Below, in pieces: positions 16,313-24,747 of a DNA stretch of 64,000 nt. How positions within the stretch are numbered: the first letter of the stretch is position 1; each line of letters starts with the position of its first letter. Source of the DNA: Candidatus Palauibacter rhopaloidicola (GTDB lineage Bacteria > Gemmatimonadota > Gemmatimonadetes > Palauibacterales > Palauibacteraceae). The stretch spans positions 148,359-212,358 of the forward strand of contig JAPPGH010000054.1 of NCBI GenBank assembly GCA_026914155.1, written 5' to 3'. Under the pieces are notes generated by a model. That model worked only from the letters and a program-made list of their open reading frames with translations. It had not been told where the DNA came from and searched no databases. The position numbers and the translations under genes were made by a program.

Positions 16313-17209
16313 TCAGTCGCCGGAGTCTGTGAGCCAGCCCTCCCGCTCGAAGGCGGGCGAAGGGTAGGTGTAGAACCCCTCCCCCGACTTCACGCCCAGT
16401 TCCCCGCGCTCGACCATCCGGTCGAGGAAGTCGGGCGGCTTGTCGGACGGGTCTCCGGAGACCTTGTAGTACACGTTCTCGATGTCGCGTACGACATCGA
16501 GTCCGACCACGTCCATGAGTCCGCACGGCCCAATCGGCGTGCCCCAGTCGAGCATCCACGCCCGGTCGATCTCTTCGGCGCTCAGGTACCCGCCGGCGAT
16601 CAGGTGTAGCGACTCCTTCTTGATGGCGCGCCAGATCCGGTTCGTGGGATAGCCCTGGATCTCGCGGCGGGCGACGATCGGCACCAGGCCGAGTTGGCGC
16701 AGGAACCGCTTCGCCGCTTCGGTCGTCGCGGGATCAGTGCCGGGGTGTCCCATGACCTCGACCTTGATATCCTCCGGCGGGCCGAAGTTCATGTTCGTGA
16801 AGCGCCCGGGACGGCCCGTCGACTCCGCCAGCCACGAACCCGGCAGCGAGGAGGTGTTGGAGGCGATGAACGCATCCGCCGGCGCCGCCGCGCCGATCTG
16901 CCCGAGGACGACGCGTTTCAGTTCCAGGTCTTCGTGGACCGTCTCGATGACCCAGTCCGCCTCCCGCACGCATTCGTCGGGATCCCGGCACGCCTCCACG
17001 AGCCCATGTGTCGCCCCGGGCCCGTCCCCTTCGTCCGCGGTCTCGAGCAGCGCGCGCACGGCAACCAGCGCCCCGGAGAGCGCCTCTTCCGAGATGTCGT
17101 ACAGCCGCGCGCGCACCCCCCGCGCCGCGCAGCCGTAGGCGATCCGCCGTCCCATCGTTCCCGCGCCGATGATGGCTACGGTCCTTGCGACGCTTTCCGT
17201 GCCGGACAT
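16313..17209 (-). CDS. 3-hydroxyacyl-CoA dehydrogenase-like NAD-dependent enzyme
   Basis: 298 residues. An N-terminal Rossmann fold opens with VAIIGAGTMGRRIAYGCA and a basic/acidic pocket ending in YDIS; SNTSSLPGSW holds the conserved serine. The C-terminal helical domain follows (YPTNRIWRAIKKESLHLIAGG, then GPCGLMDVVGLDVV). It is the short version without the extra domain of L-carnitine dehydrogenases. At the position where the family has the catalytic histidine (LHFFNP in typical members) this protein reads MNFGPP, so histidine appears to be asparagine by eye alignment. It is divergent from the BKACE gene (100 bases apart) and could share its regulation. Substrate unknown. Confidence 0.85.
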   Translation of the reverse strand: MSGTESVARTVAIIGAGTMGRRIAYGCAARGVRARLYDISEEALSGALVAVRALLETADEGDGPGATHGLVEACRDPDECVREADWVIETVHEDLELKRVVLGQIGAAAPADAFIASNTSSLPGSWLAESTGRPGRFTNMNFGPPEDIKVEVMGHPGTDPATTEAAKRFLRQLGLVPIVARREIQGYPTNRIWRAIKKESLHLIAGGYLSAEEIDRAWMLDWGTPIGPCGLMDVVGLDVVRDIENVYYKVSGDPSDKPPDFLDRMVERGELGVKSGEGFYTYPSPAFEREGWLTDSGD

Positions 17210-17309
17210 GGCATCCTCTTGTGAATCGGTGTGAGATGATCAAGGCTCCCCGAGGACCGGGAACAACCTCCCGAGACCATAACCGCCTTCACAACCTTCC
17301 GAGGAGCAG

Positions 17310-18269
17310 ATGACCAGAACCTGGAACTACGGCGACCCCTACGCCTACATGGACAGGGTCGCCGGCGGCATGCCCCCCGTCATCATCTGTCTGGCGGCGA
17401 ACGGCGGCATCCAGGGCAAGGAGTATAACGACGCCCTCCCGGAGACGTCCGAGGAACTGGCCGAATCCGTCGGCGAAGCATACGACGCGGGCGCCTCGAT
17501 GGTGCACATCCACGCCCGCAACCCCGAGACGCTGTGGAAGGGAGCGACAACGACGGAGGTGTGGCTCGAGGCGAACCGCCGCCTGCGCGAGCGCTGCCCC
17601 GAGATCATCATCAACAACACGACCGGCGGCGACCTGTGGATGGACGATGAACAGCGCCTGTCCTGCCTCGACGCCAACCCCGAGGTCGCGTCGCTGAACC
17701 TCGCCCCGGACATGGGCAAGTTCAAACTCAAGCCGCGCGGGGAGGAGTACACGCACCCCCGTCCCGCGATCGACTTCGACGACTGCACGCCGTTCTCCTA
17801 CAAGCAGATCGCGCACTTCGCCGCGGAGATGAAGGCGCGCGGCATCAAGCCCGAACTCGAGACGTACCACCCGGGCTGCGGGTGGGTGATCCGGGACCTG
17901 ATGGCGCAGGGCCTCATCGAACCGCCCTACTGGGTCCAGACCGTGATGGGCTACCAGACGTCGAGCTGGCCCACCGTCGACAACGTCGTGAACATGGTCC
18001 GCGAGTTCCCGGAGGGCTCCGTCTGGCTGTGCTCCGGCATTGGGCCGCACCAGCTTCCGATGACCACGCTCGCCACGCTCATGGGAGGACATGTCCGCGT
18101 CGGCCTGGAGGACAACATCTACTACCGCCGCGGCCAGAAGGTGGCGAGCAACCGCCAGCTCGTGGAGCGCGCCGTCCGGATCGCGCACGAGCTGAACCGC
18201 GAGGTCGCCACGCCCGCGCAGGCGCGCGAAATACTCGGGCTTTCCCCGACTCCGTCACAGTACGGCTGA
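17310..18269 (+). CDS. BKACE family beta-keto acid cleavage enzyme (DUF849)
   Basis: 319-residue TIM-barrel enzyme. VHIHARNPE (about 62-70) carries the two zinc-binding histidines; ETYHPG and the late VGLEDNIYY contribute the remaining polar residues, the latter including the conserved acidic residue. BKACEs condense a beta-keto acid with acetyl-CoA and split it into acetoacetate and a new acyl-CoA; known substrates include 3-keto-5-aminohexanoate and dehydrocarnitine. A dehydrogenase that could make the keto acid is encoded divergently next door, an arrangement typical of BKACE pathways. The following permease gene starts four bases downstream, suggesting an operon that imports the substrate. 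Confidence 0.92.
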   Translation: MTRTWNYGDPYAYMDRVAGGMPPVIICLAANGGIQGKEYNDALPETSEELAESVGEAYDAGASMVHIHARNPETLWKGATTTEVWLEANRRLRERCPEIIINNTTGGDLWMDDEQRLSCLDANPEVASLNLAPDMGKFKLKPRGEEYTHPRPAIDFDDCTPFSYKQIAHFAAEMKARGIKPELETYHPGCGWVIRDLMAQGLIEPPYWVQTVMGYQTSSWPTVDNVVNMVREFPEGSVWLCSGIGPHQLPMTTLATLMGGHVRVGLEDNIYYRRGQKVASNRQLVERAVRIAHELNREVATPAQAREILGLSPTPSQYG

Positions 18270-18273
18270 GCCC

Positions 18274-19752
18274 ATGACCGAGCCCACAACCAGGTCGGCG
18301 ACCCCGGACGCAGGCGGCGAACGCGAGGTCCTCGGGCGAGGGATCCGGCTCCGGTCGCTCTTCTCGCTCGCCTTCGGGACGATCATCGGCGTCGGCTGGA
18401 TCACGGTCATGGGGGCGTGGCTTAGCGGCGCCGGCGCGATCGGCGCCATCATCGCGTTCGTGCTCGGCGGCCTCGGCATTCTCGCGATCGGGCTCTGCTA
18501 CTCGGAGATGGCGGCCGCGTACCCGGTCACCGGCGGCGAGGTCGCGTACGTGTTCGAGGCGTGGGGAGCGCGCTGGAGTTTCGCCGCCGCGTGGTTCCTC
18601 GCCTTCTCCTACATCTTCACGACCTCCTTCGAGGCGATCTCCGTGGAATGGGTGGTGTCGGCCCTCGTCCCGGGGTTCGGCGGTCCGGTCATCTACACGC
18701 TGCTGGGGCAGGAGGTGCGGCTGTGGAGCCTCGCCCTCGGACTCGCCGTGATGGCCGCGATCACATTCATCAACTATCGCGGCGGAAAGACGGCCGCCTG
18801 GTTCCAGGACCTGATGACGGCGGGACTCATCATCCTCACCCTCATCTTCGTCGTCGCGGGGGTCGTGGGCGGCAGCGTCGCGAACCTGGAGCCCATGTTC
18901 AGCGGGACGACGCCGGGGGCGGCCCTGGTCGGCGTGGGCATCGTGCTCGGGACCGCCGCGTTCTGGTTCGCCGGTTTCGACACGATTCCACAGGCGATGG
19001 AGGAGGTAGAGGAGGGCGCGAAGCTGCGGCTCCTGCCGCGCGTCATGGGCGCCTCGATCCTGTTCGCGCTCGTCTTCTACTGTCTCGTGATTCTGGCGAC
19101 GGCCATGAGCATGCCCCGCGCGGAACTGCTCGCCTCCGAGCTTCCGGCCGCGGCGGCGATCGAAGCCGCCCTGGGCTCGCCGTTCCTGGGCCGGGTCGTG
19201 CTGTTCGCCGGACTCTGCGGGCTCATCACGACGTGGAACGCGATCTTCTTCGCCTCCACGCGGATCGTCTTCGCCATGGCGCGCGCGCACATGATCCCCC
19301 ACCGCCTCGCCAAGGTGCATGACCGCTACGGCTCACCGTCCGCCGCGGTCATCTTCGTGGCCGTCATGGGGAGCGTGGGGGCGCTGTTCGGCCGCAACGC
19401 CATCCTCGTCATCGTCGGAGGCGCCGCGATCTCGGCCATGATCGTCTTCCTGGTCGTCGTGCTCGGGGTGCTGCGGCTGCGGAAGACGCGCCCCCACCAC
19501 CCGCGTCCCTACACCGTGCCCGGCGGCCGGGGCTTCCTGTATCTCAGCGCCGTCGTCGCGCTGGGGCTGCTCGGCGCTTCGATCTGGGAGCCCTTCCACG
19601 GGGCGGGCGGGCGGATCCCGGCCGAGTGGATCGTCCTCGTCGTGTGGGCGGCGCTGGGACTCGTCTTCTACCGCGCGGCCGCGCCCCTCCGCCGCGAGGT
19701 GAGCGCCCGGCAACTCCGCTGGCTCATCCTGAGCGACGAGGATCCGGAATGA
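18274..19752 (+). CDS. APC family amino acid permease
   Basis: 492 residues, about twelve membrane spans. The first span pair (LFSLAFGTIIGVGWITVMGAWLSGAGAIGA) has the unwound-helix G-x-G motif of APC transporters, and FAGFDTIPQAMEEV and TTWNAIFFASTRIVFAMARA are conserved family blocks. It should import an amino acid or amine by proton symport. It sits between the BKACE and an exported aminotransferase-fold enzyme with a 4-base gap and a 4-base overlap, respectively, so it is very likely cotranscribed with them. Confidence 0.92.
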   Translation: MTEPTTRSATPDAGGEREVLGRGIRLRSLFSLAFGTIIGVGWITVMGAWLSGAGAIGAIIAFVLGGLGILAIGLCYSEMAAAYPVTGGEVAYVFEAWGARWSFAAAWFLAFSYIFTTSFEAISVEWVVSALVPGFGGPVIYTLLGQEVRLWSLALGLAVMAAITFINYRGGKTAAWFQDLMTAGLIILTLIFVVAGVVGGSVANLEPMFSGTTPGAALVGVGIVLGTAAFWFAGFDTIPQAMEEVEEGAKLRLLPRVMGASILFALVFYCLVILATAMSMPRAELLASELPAAAAIEAALGSPFLGRVVLFAGLCGLITTWNAIFFASTRIVFAMARAHMIPHRLAKVHDRYGSPSAAVIFVAVMGSVGALFGRNAILVIVGGAAISAMIVFLVVVLGVLRLRKTRPHHPRPYTVPGGRGFLYLSAVVALGLLGASIWEPFHGAGGRIPAEWIVLVVWAALGLVFYRAAAPLRREVSARQLRWLILSDEDPE

Positions 19753-21029
19753 ACACGACCCGACGCGGCTTCATCCGCCGGTCCGCGGGCGCGCTGGCGC
19801 TGGCCCCGATCGTGCCGGTGGGGCGGCTCGCCCTGCGCGCCGGGCGAGACAGCGCGCTGCCGCAAGAGGCGTGGGTGGCGCGGGCGCGCGCCGAGATCCC
19901 CGCCTCTACGGAGAGCCTGTACTTCCAGACGGGCGGGATCGGCCCGGCTCCGAACGCCGTCATCGACCACGTCCAGGAACGGCTCGCCTTCCAGAACCGG
20001 AGCCCGGCCGAGCCCCGCATCTCCGACGAGATGGCGGGGATCGAGCCCGACCTGCGGGCGCAACTGGCGCGCGTGTTCGGGGCCGGGACCGAGGAGGTCG
20101 CGCTCACGCACAGCACCTCCGAGGGGATCTCCATCGTCGCCTGGAGCCTGAACTGGCGGCCGGGAGACGAGGTCGTGATCTCCAACACGGAACACCCCGC
20201 CAACGTCGTCCCGTGGTACGTCCTCCGGGACCGGTTCGGGATCGCGATCCGCGAGATCGACCTGAGTCCCGGAACCGGGCTCATCGACGAGGTTCGCGGC
20301 CAGCTCTCGGACCGCACGCGGATGGTGAGCATCAGCCACGTGTCGCGGAACAACGGACGAACGCTGCGGACGGACGAGTCCGCCGAACTGGGGGACTTGC
20401 TGCGCTCCCGCGGCGTGCGCTACCACCTCGACGGCGCGCAGGGCCCCGGCTGCGTACCGACCGACTTCCGCGCCCTCGGCTGCGACGGCTATTCGACCTG
20501 CGGCCACAAGTGGCTGCTCGGCCCCAAGGGCACGGGCGCGCTCTTCGTGCGCCGGGAGATGCTGGACGACGTGCGGCTCAGTTGGGCCGGTTCGCACAGC
20601 CACGCGACGATGGACTACGAGGGTGCGTACACCCTGCTCCCCAGCGCCGCGAGGTACGAGTTCGGCACCCGCGCGCTGGCGGACTTCGCCGGCTTCGCCC
20701 GCGCGGTGGAGTGGATGGAGGGTGTCGGCCTGGGGAAGATCGAAGAGCGAATCCAGTCGCTCGTCGACCACGCGATCGAAGTCGTGGACGCCACCGAGGG
20801 ACTCGGCGTGTCGTCCCCGCGGGCGCGGGCGGACCGCTCGGGCGTGTTCGTGGTTCAACTCCCGGAGGGATGCGACGCCACGCAGCTCTACAACGATCTG
20901 CGCGAAGACGAGGGGATCCTCGCTTCCCCGGTCCGGGAGGAGCGCGACTTCCGGCTTTCCATCCACTTCTTCAACACCCGCGACGAGATCGATGCCGCCA
21001 TCGCGGCCATCGCGGCGCGCTGCAACTGA
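19749..21029 (+). CDS. Class V aminotransferase-fold PLP enzyme with Tat signal (isopenicillin-N epimerase-like)
   Basis: 426 residues from the ATG at 19749, which overlaps the permease stop. Residues 1-30 contain TRRGFIRRSAGALALAP, a twin-arginine signal. The fold is the class V (NifS/CefD-like) type I PLP domain: LTHSTSEGISIV binds phosphate, HLDGAQGPG has the ring-stacking aspartate region, and TCGHKWLLGPKGTGALF has the cofactor lysine. Related enzymes are cysteine desulfurases, epimerases and lyases. Its location after a permease and before an alanine-racemase-fold protein points to processing of an amino acid in the periplasm, which would be unusual for a PLP enzyme. Confidence 0.87.
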   Translation: MNTTRRGFIRRSAGALALAPIVPVGRLALRAGRDSALPQEAWVARARAEIPASTESLYFQTGGIGPAPNAVIDHVQERLAFQNRSPAEPRISDEMAGIEPDLRAQLARVFGAGTEEVALTHSTSEGISIVAWSLNWRPGDEVVISNTEHPANVVPWYVLRDRFGIAIREIDLSPGTGLIDEVRGQLSDRTRMVSISHVSRNNGRTLRTDESAELGDLLRSRGVRYHLDGAQGPGCVPTDFRALGCDGYSTCGHKWLLGPKGTGALFVRREMLDDVRLSWAGSHSHATMDYEGAYTLLPSAARYEFGTRALADFAGFARAVEWMEGVGLGKIEERIQSLVDHAIEVVDATEGLGVSSPRARADRSGVFVVQLPEGCDATQLYNDLREDEGILASPVREERDFRLSIHFFNTRDEIDAAIAAIAARCN

Positions 21030-21042
21030 CCGGGAGGCGTCT

Positions 21043-22311
21043 CTACACCACCCGTCTCGGGAGCCGCGGGTTCATGGACTGGATGATGCCGAGGAAGCCG
21101 CGGCCCGTCCGTTCGGCGACGGTGTGAGGAAGCACGGACGGATGGTCGGGGCCGATGAGGGTGGCGACGTCGCCGACCTCGACCGTCTTCTCCGGGCCGA
21201 TGTCGAGGATGGTGTGCGCGGAGTTGACCCCGCCGGCGACGGGGTACAGGCGGCCGTTGATCAGCACGTCGCACGTACCGTTCGCCTCGGACGGATAGCC
21301 GTCGGTACGGCCGATCGGCAGCAGAGCCACCCAGGTGGCCCGGTCGGCGGTGAAGGTGTGGCGGAAGCCCGCGCCGTCGCCCGGCTCGAGGCGCTCGACC
21401 CGCACGACGCGCGCGTTCATGCGGAACACGGGCCTGAGGTCGGCCATCTCCCGGGCGCCCTCACCGCCGGAAAGGTGGTTTCCGAACAGCGCGTTCCCGG
21501 GCCGCACCATGTCGTAGTGCGCCTCGGGCAGGTTGAACAGTTCGAACGAGGGCGAAGCGTGGAGGGTGCCGAGGGGAAGGTTCTTCCCGCGGGCCCAGGC
21601 GAGGAGTTCCTCGAAGCGCGCAAGCTGCTCCCGGTTGAAGTCGAGATCGTGAATGAACATGGTGTAGGTGCCGTTCACGTTGACGTATTCGCTCTGCACG
21701 AGTTCCTCGATCCACCCGCGCGCGCGGGTGTACGGCATCCCCTCCCGGTTCATCCCCGTATCGATGAAGAGCTGGACGGGCACGGGACGGCCGAGTCGCC
21801 TGGACACGCTCCGCAGCCGCGCGGGCGCATCATCCAGCCACACGGACGGGAGCACGTCGTGCCTCGCCAGCTCCTCGATCTCGTCCTCGGATCCCTCGGC
21901 CATGACCACGATGGGCTTGGTCACCCCCTCCTCCCGCATGGCGAGCGCCTCCTCGACGCGCACGGCGGCGATGCCGCCCACCTCGGGCATCCCGGCGAGG
22001 AGCGGCCCGACCGCACGATCGCCCAGGCCGTACGCGTTGTTCTTCACGACTGCGAGAATGGGGCGGCCGCCGGCCAGCCGCGCGGCCTCGCGGACGTTGT
22101 GGGTCCAGGCGGCGCGGTCGAGTTCGATCCACGGGTCGAAGCGCTCGGGAGTGTAGACGCGGTCGGTCGCTGCACCGGCGGACAGCAGGCCGGCACCCGT
22201 ACCGCGCGTTCTCGCGGCGGTCGCGCAGCCGGAGGTGGCGGCGAGCCCCAGGGCGGCCCCGGTCAGGTGGAGGAAGCGGCGGCGCGGGAGAGGCGATGAC
22301 GGGCGATCCAT
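21043..22311 (-). CDS. Alanine racemase-fold protein with export signal, atypical active site
   Basis: 422 residues from the ATG at 22311. The N-terminus PRRRFLHLTGAALGLAATSGC combines a Tat-like motif with a lipobox-like cysteine, so it is probably exported. The PLP lysine is present in AVVKNNAYGLG, as are the arginines in DTGMNREG and DMVRPGNALFG. However, the block equal to SYGATYTA in alanine racemase reads GFRHTFTA, IGYADG reads IGRTDG, and the RICMDQ segment reads GGVNSAH. The catalytic tyrosine therefore seems to be phenylalanine. It may be a PLP enzyme with different chemistry or a binding protein. It converges with the aminotransferase gene, 13 bases apart. Confidence 0.82.
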   Translation of the reverse strand: MDRPSSPLPRRRFLHLTGAALGLAATSGCATAARTRGTGAGLLSAGAATDRVYTPERFDPWIELDRAAWTHNVREAARLAGGRPILAVVKNNAYGLGDRAVGPLLAGMPEVGGIAAVRVEEALAMREEGVTKPIVVMAEGSEDEIEELARHDVLPSVWLDDAPARLRSVSRRLGRPVPVQLFIDTGMNREGMPYTRARGWIEELVQSEYVNVNGTYTMFIHDLDFNREQLARFEELLAWARGKNLPLGTLHASPSFELFNLPEAHYDMVRPGNALFGNHLSGGEGAREMADLRPVFRMNARVVRVERLEPGDGAGFRHTFTADRATWVALLPIGRTDGYPSEANGTCDVLINGRLYPVAGGVNSAHTILDIGPEKTVEVGDVATLIGPDHPSVLPHTVAERTGRGFLGIIQSMNPRLPRRVV

Positions 22312-22392
22312 TTGGGGCCTCCGGGCTGAGCGGGGCAATACAGACTGCGCTTGGCGTTGCCAACTTTTTCCTGAAGACACTACGCTTCGCCC

Positions 22393-22542
22393 ATGAACAC
22401 GATCAACATCTCGCTCCCTGCAGACCGACAGCTCCTTCGAGATCTCCTGCTCGAGGGTGGTGAGTCCGCTCCCATCGTCACCGCCGATAGGCTTTACTTT
22501 GAGATGTTGCGCGCCCGGATTCGCCGACACTCGACGGAGTGA
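22393..22542 (+). CDS. Small 49-residue protein, ribbon-helix-helix-like N-terminus
   Basis: ATG at 22393, 49 codons, TGA overlapping the GTG start of the following symporter gene (GTGA). The N-terminus NTINISLPADRQLLRDLL resembles the beta-strand and first helix of ParD/CopG-type antitoxins, but the usual helix-turn-helix turn is not clear, and no toxin gene follows. It could be a truncated antitoxin or a leader peptide whose translation feeds into the symporter gene. The function is not known. Confidence 0.4.
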   Translation: MNTINISLPADRQLLRDLLLEGGESAPIVTADRLYFEMLRARIRRHSTE

Positions 22543-23747
22543 CGGCCCGAGGGCGGCGGAGGCGTAACGTCCCAGCGTATGTCTGGACGATCCTGGCGCT
22601 GGCGGGAGGACTGGCTGCGGGCGGGTTCCTCCCCGTGCCGCTCGCTCCGGTGGCCGACGCCACGGCGACGCTTATCGCCTGGGTTGTCGCCGTCGTGCCG
22701 TTGCTCATACTGGCGGCCCTCAGTCCGGCCATCGCGACCCTGGTGCGGCGCGGGCTCGCCGGGCGCTTCGCGGGCGCGGTCGTCCTGTGGTACGTCTTCA
22801 CGTCGACCGTCGCCGGTCTCATCGCCGTCGTGACCTCCGCCACGATCTTTCGCATCCCGCTGGCCACCGGGGACCGGGGCGTGTGGACCGAAGCCGCCGC
22901 GATGCTGAGAAGCCTCGGGGAGGGCGGGGCCTCGTGGCCGCTGCTCGCGATTCTCGCCGGAGTCCTGCTCGGAGCCTTCGGCGCACGGCACGGTCCGACC
23001 TACCGCGTGCTGCGACGAATCGCCGACTCGATCGAGAAGGCGGGCGGCAAGCTGGCCTACGTCATGCTTCCGCTCATCCTCGCCTTCGGCATCACCCTGG
23101 GCGTGCGCTTCGGCGCGAGCCTGGGGCTCTCCCACTATCTGACGATGGCCGCCTATACCGGCGGGCTCGTCCTGGTCTGGTGGGCCTTCTACACGTTCGT
23201 GCTCGTGCGGAGGATTGGCCGGCGGCCCGTGGGCCCCGTGTTGAGCGGGTACTATGTGCCCACGGCGGTCTTCGCCGCAGGCACGTGTTCGTCGCTGGCG
23301 ACGCTCCCGGTGAACCTCGCGAACGCGAAGAAGGTCGGCGTGCGCGACGAGGTGGCGGACTTCGTCCTCCCGTTCGGCGCCGTCGCGAACCTGGACGCGA
23401 GCGCGCTGGCCTACGTCGCGTACGGACCCTTCGTCGTCAGCTACGTGTTCGGCCTGGAATTGAGCTGGATGATGATGCTCGCCGCGTGGCCCGCCGTCGT
23501 CCTGTTCACGATCGCCGCTCCCGGGCTCCCGGCCGGGATGGGCACGGCGCTGTGGAGCGCGACGCTGTTCGCGAGCATGCTGGGGCTCGAGGGCCAGGCG
23601 CAGGGGGAGTTCATCGCCGGCTGGATCGCGCTCTCCGGAGGCATCCCGGACATGCTGCGCACGGCGACCAACACGACCGGAGACGGCTACACGGCGATCA
23701 TCTTCGACGGCCGCTTCGATGAGTTCTTCGCGAGGGATCGTGGCTGA
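22539..23747 (+). CDS. Dicarboxylate/amino acid:cation symporter family transporter
   Basis: 402 residues from a GTG at 22539. The protein has about eight hydrophobic spans, a Ser-rich hairpin in GTCSSLATLPVNLANAKKVG and the NLDASA motif near residue 285, which correspond to the SSAATLP and NMDG(T/S)A elements of the glutamate/dicarboxylate (DAACS) family that build the substrate and sodium sites. It probably imports a C4-dicarboxylate or acidic amino acid. The downstream metalloenzyme gene begins inside its 3' end, so import and catabolism are likely coupled. Confidence 0.87.
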   Translation: MTARGRRRRNVPAYVWTILALAGGLAAGGFLPVPLAPVADATATLIAWVVAVVPLLILAALSPAIATLVRRGLAGRFAGAVVLWYVFTSTVAGLIAVVTSATIFRIPLATGDRGVWTEAAAMLRSLGEGGASWPLLAILAGVLLGAFGARHGPTYRVLRRIADSIEKAGGKLAYVMLPLILAFGITLGVRFGASLGLSHYLTMAAYTGGLVLVWWAFYTFVLVRRIGRRPVGPVLSGYYVPTAVFAAGTCSSLATLPVNLANAKKVGVRDEVADFVLPFGAVANLDASALAYVAYGPFVVSYVFGLELSWMMMLAAWPAVVLFTIAAPGLPAGMGTALWSATLFASMLGLEGQAQGEFIAGWIALSGGIPDMLRTATNTTGDGYTAIIFDGRFDEFFARDRG

Positions 23748-24747
23748 CGGAAGGGTGGCTGGCGGTACGGTAGCCGAGGCGGACGTGAACCTCTCGCCCG
23801 GAGCGCGGCGGCTGGTGCACGTGAACGGACGCGTCCAGCCGGGTGAGGTCGTCGTGATCGTGACCGATCCGACGATGGGGCGGTACGCGGAGGCCGTCGC
23901 CACGGCCGCCCGCGAGGCCGGGGCCGCCGTGACCGTCTGCATCATCCCGATGCGGGACCGGGACGGGCAGGAGCCACCGCCGCCCGTCGCGCGCGCCATG
24001 GCCGAAGCGGCGGTGATCTTCTCTCCCGTACGCGTCTCGATCACCCACACCCGCGCGATGCGGGCCGCCCTCGAGGCCGGGGCGCGCGTCTGCATGATGA
24101 CGGCGTACACCGACGCGATCATGACCAGCCCCGCGCTGCTCGAGACCGACTTCGAGGCGCAGGCCGACGTCTGCCGCCGCCTCGGCGCGGCGTTCACCGA
24201 GGGCAAGTCCGTGCGCCTCACCGCCCCCCGGGGGACGGATCTCCGCTTCGGGATCGCGGGTCGCGTTGCGAACGTGCTGACCAACATCCCCGATCCCGGA
24301 GAACTCGCTCCCGTCCCCGACATCGAGGTCAACGTCGTGCCGGTGACGGGTTCGGCCGAGGGCACGCTCATCTTCGACGCCTCGGTCCCCTACCTCGGCA
24401 TCGGCATCCTGGAGGAGCCCATCGTCTGCTCCGTGCGCGAAGGCGCCATCGTGGAGATGTCCGGCGGCGCGCAGGCCGATTTCCTGCGCGAGCACCTGGA
24501 ATCCTTCGGGGACCCGCACTGCTTCAACGTCGCCGAGTTGGGCGTCGGCCTGAATCCGAACGCGCGCCTCACCGGAGAGATGCTCGAGGACGAGGGCGTC
24601 ATGGGCACGATCCACATCGGCATCGGCACGAGCCACACCCTCGGAGGCGAGATCGTGGCCCCGACGCATTACGACCTCCTCATGTGGGAACCGACCATCG
24701 CCGTCGACGGCCGCGTCGTCCAGCGAGACAAGCAGGTTCTGGTATGA
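23719..24747 (+). CDS. M29/NicX-like metalloenzyme, copy 1 (aminopeptidase T / 2,5-dihydroxypyridine dioxygenase superfamily)
   Basis: 342 residues if translated from the ATG at 23719; a GTG at 23740 is an alternative, because both lie within the end of the symporter gene. The C-terminal part contains GEMLEDEGVMGTIHIGIGTS and PTHYDLL, the Glu/His/HxD metal ligands of the M29 aminopeptidase superfamily. That superfamily also contains NicX, the iron enzyme that opens 2,5-dihydroxypyridine in nicotinate degradation. The protein is shorter than classic M29 peptidases (about 400 residues), which favours the NicX-like branch. The downstream copy overlaps it as ATGA; the two may form a heteromer. 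Confidence 0.75.
   Translation: MSSSRGIVADGRVAGGTVAEADVNLSPGARRLVHVNGRVQPGEVVVIVTDPTMGRYAEAVATAAREAGAAVTVCIIPMRDRDGQEPPPPVARAMAEAAVIFSPVRVSITHTRAMRAALEAGARVCMMTAYTDAIMTSPALLETDFEAQADVCRRLGAAFTEGKSVRLTAPRGTDLRFGIAGRVANVLTNIPDPGELAPVPDIEVNVVPVTGSAEGTLIFDASVPYLGIGILEEPIVCSVREGAIVEMSGGAQADFLREHLESFGDPHCFNVAELGVGLNPNARLTGEMLEDEGVMGTIHIGIGTSHTLGGEIVAPTHYDLLMWEPTIAVDGRVVQRDKQVLV

Noticed and set aside
16313..18269. Firm assignment as L-carnitine dehydrogenase plus dehydrocarnitine cleavage enzyme
   Set aside because: The dehydrogenase lacks the extra C-terminal domain and the catalytic His of carnitine dehydrogenases by eye, so only the general families are called.
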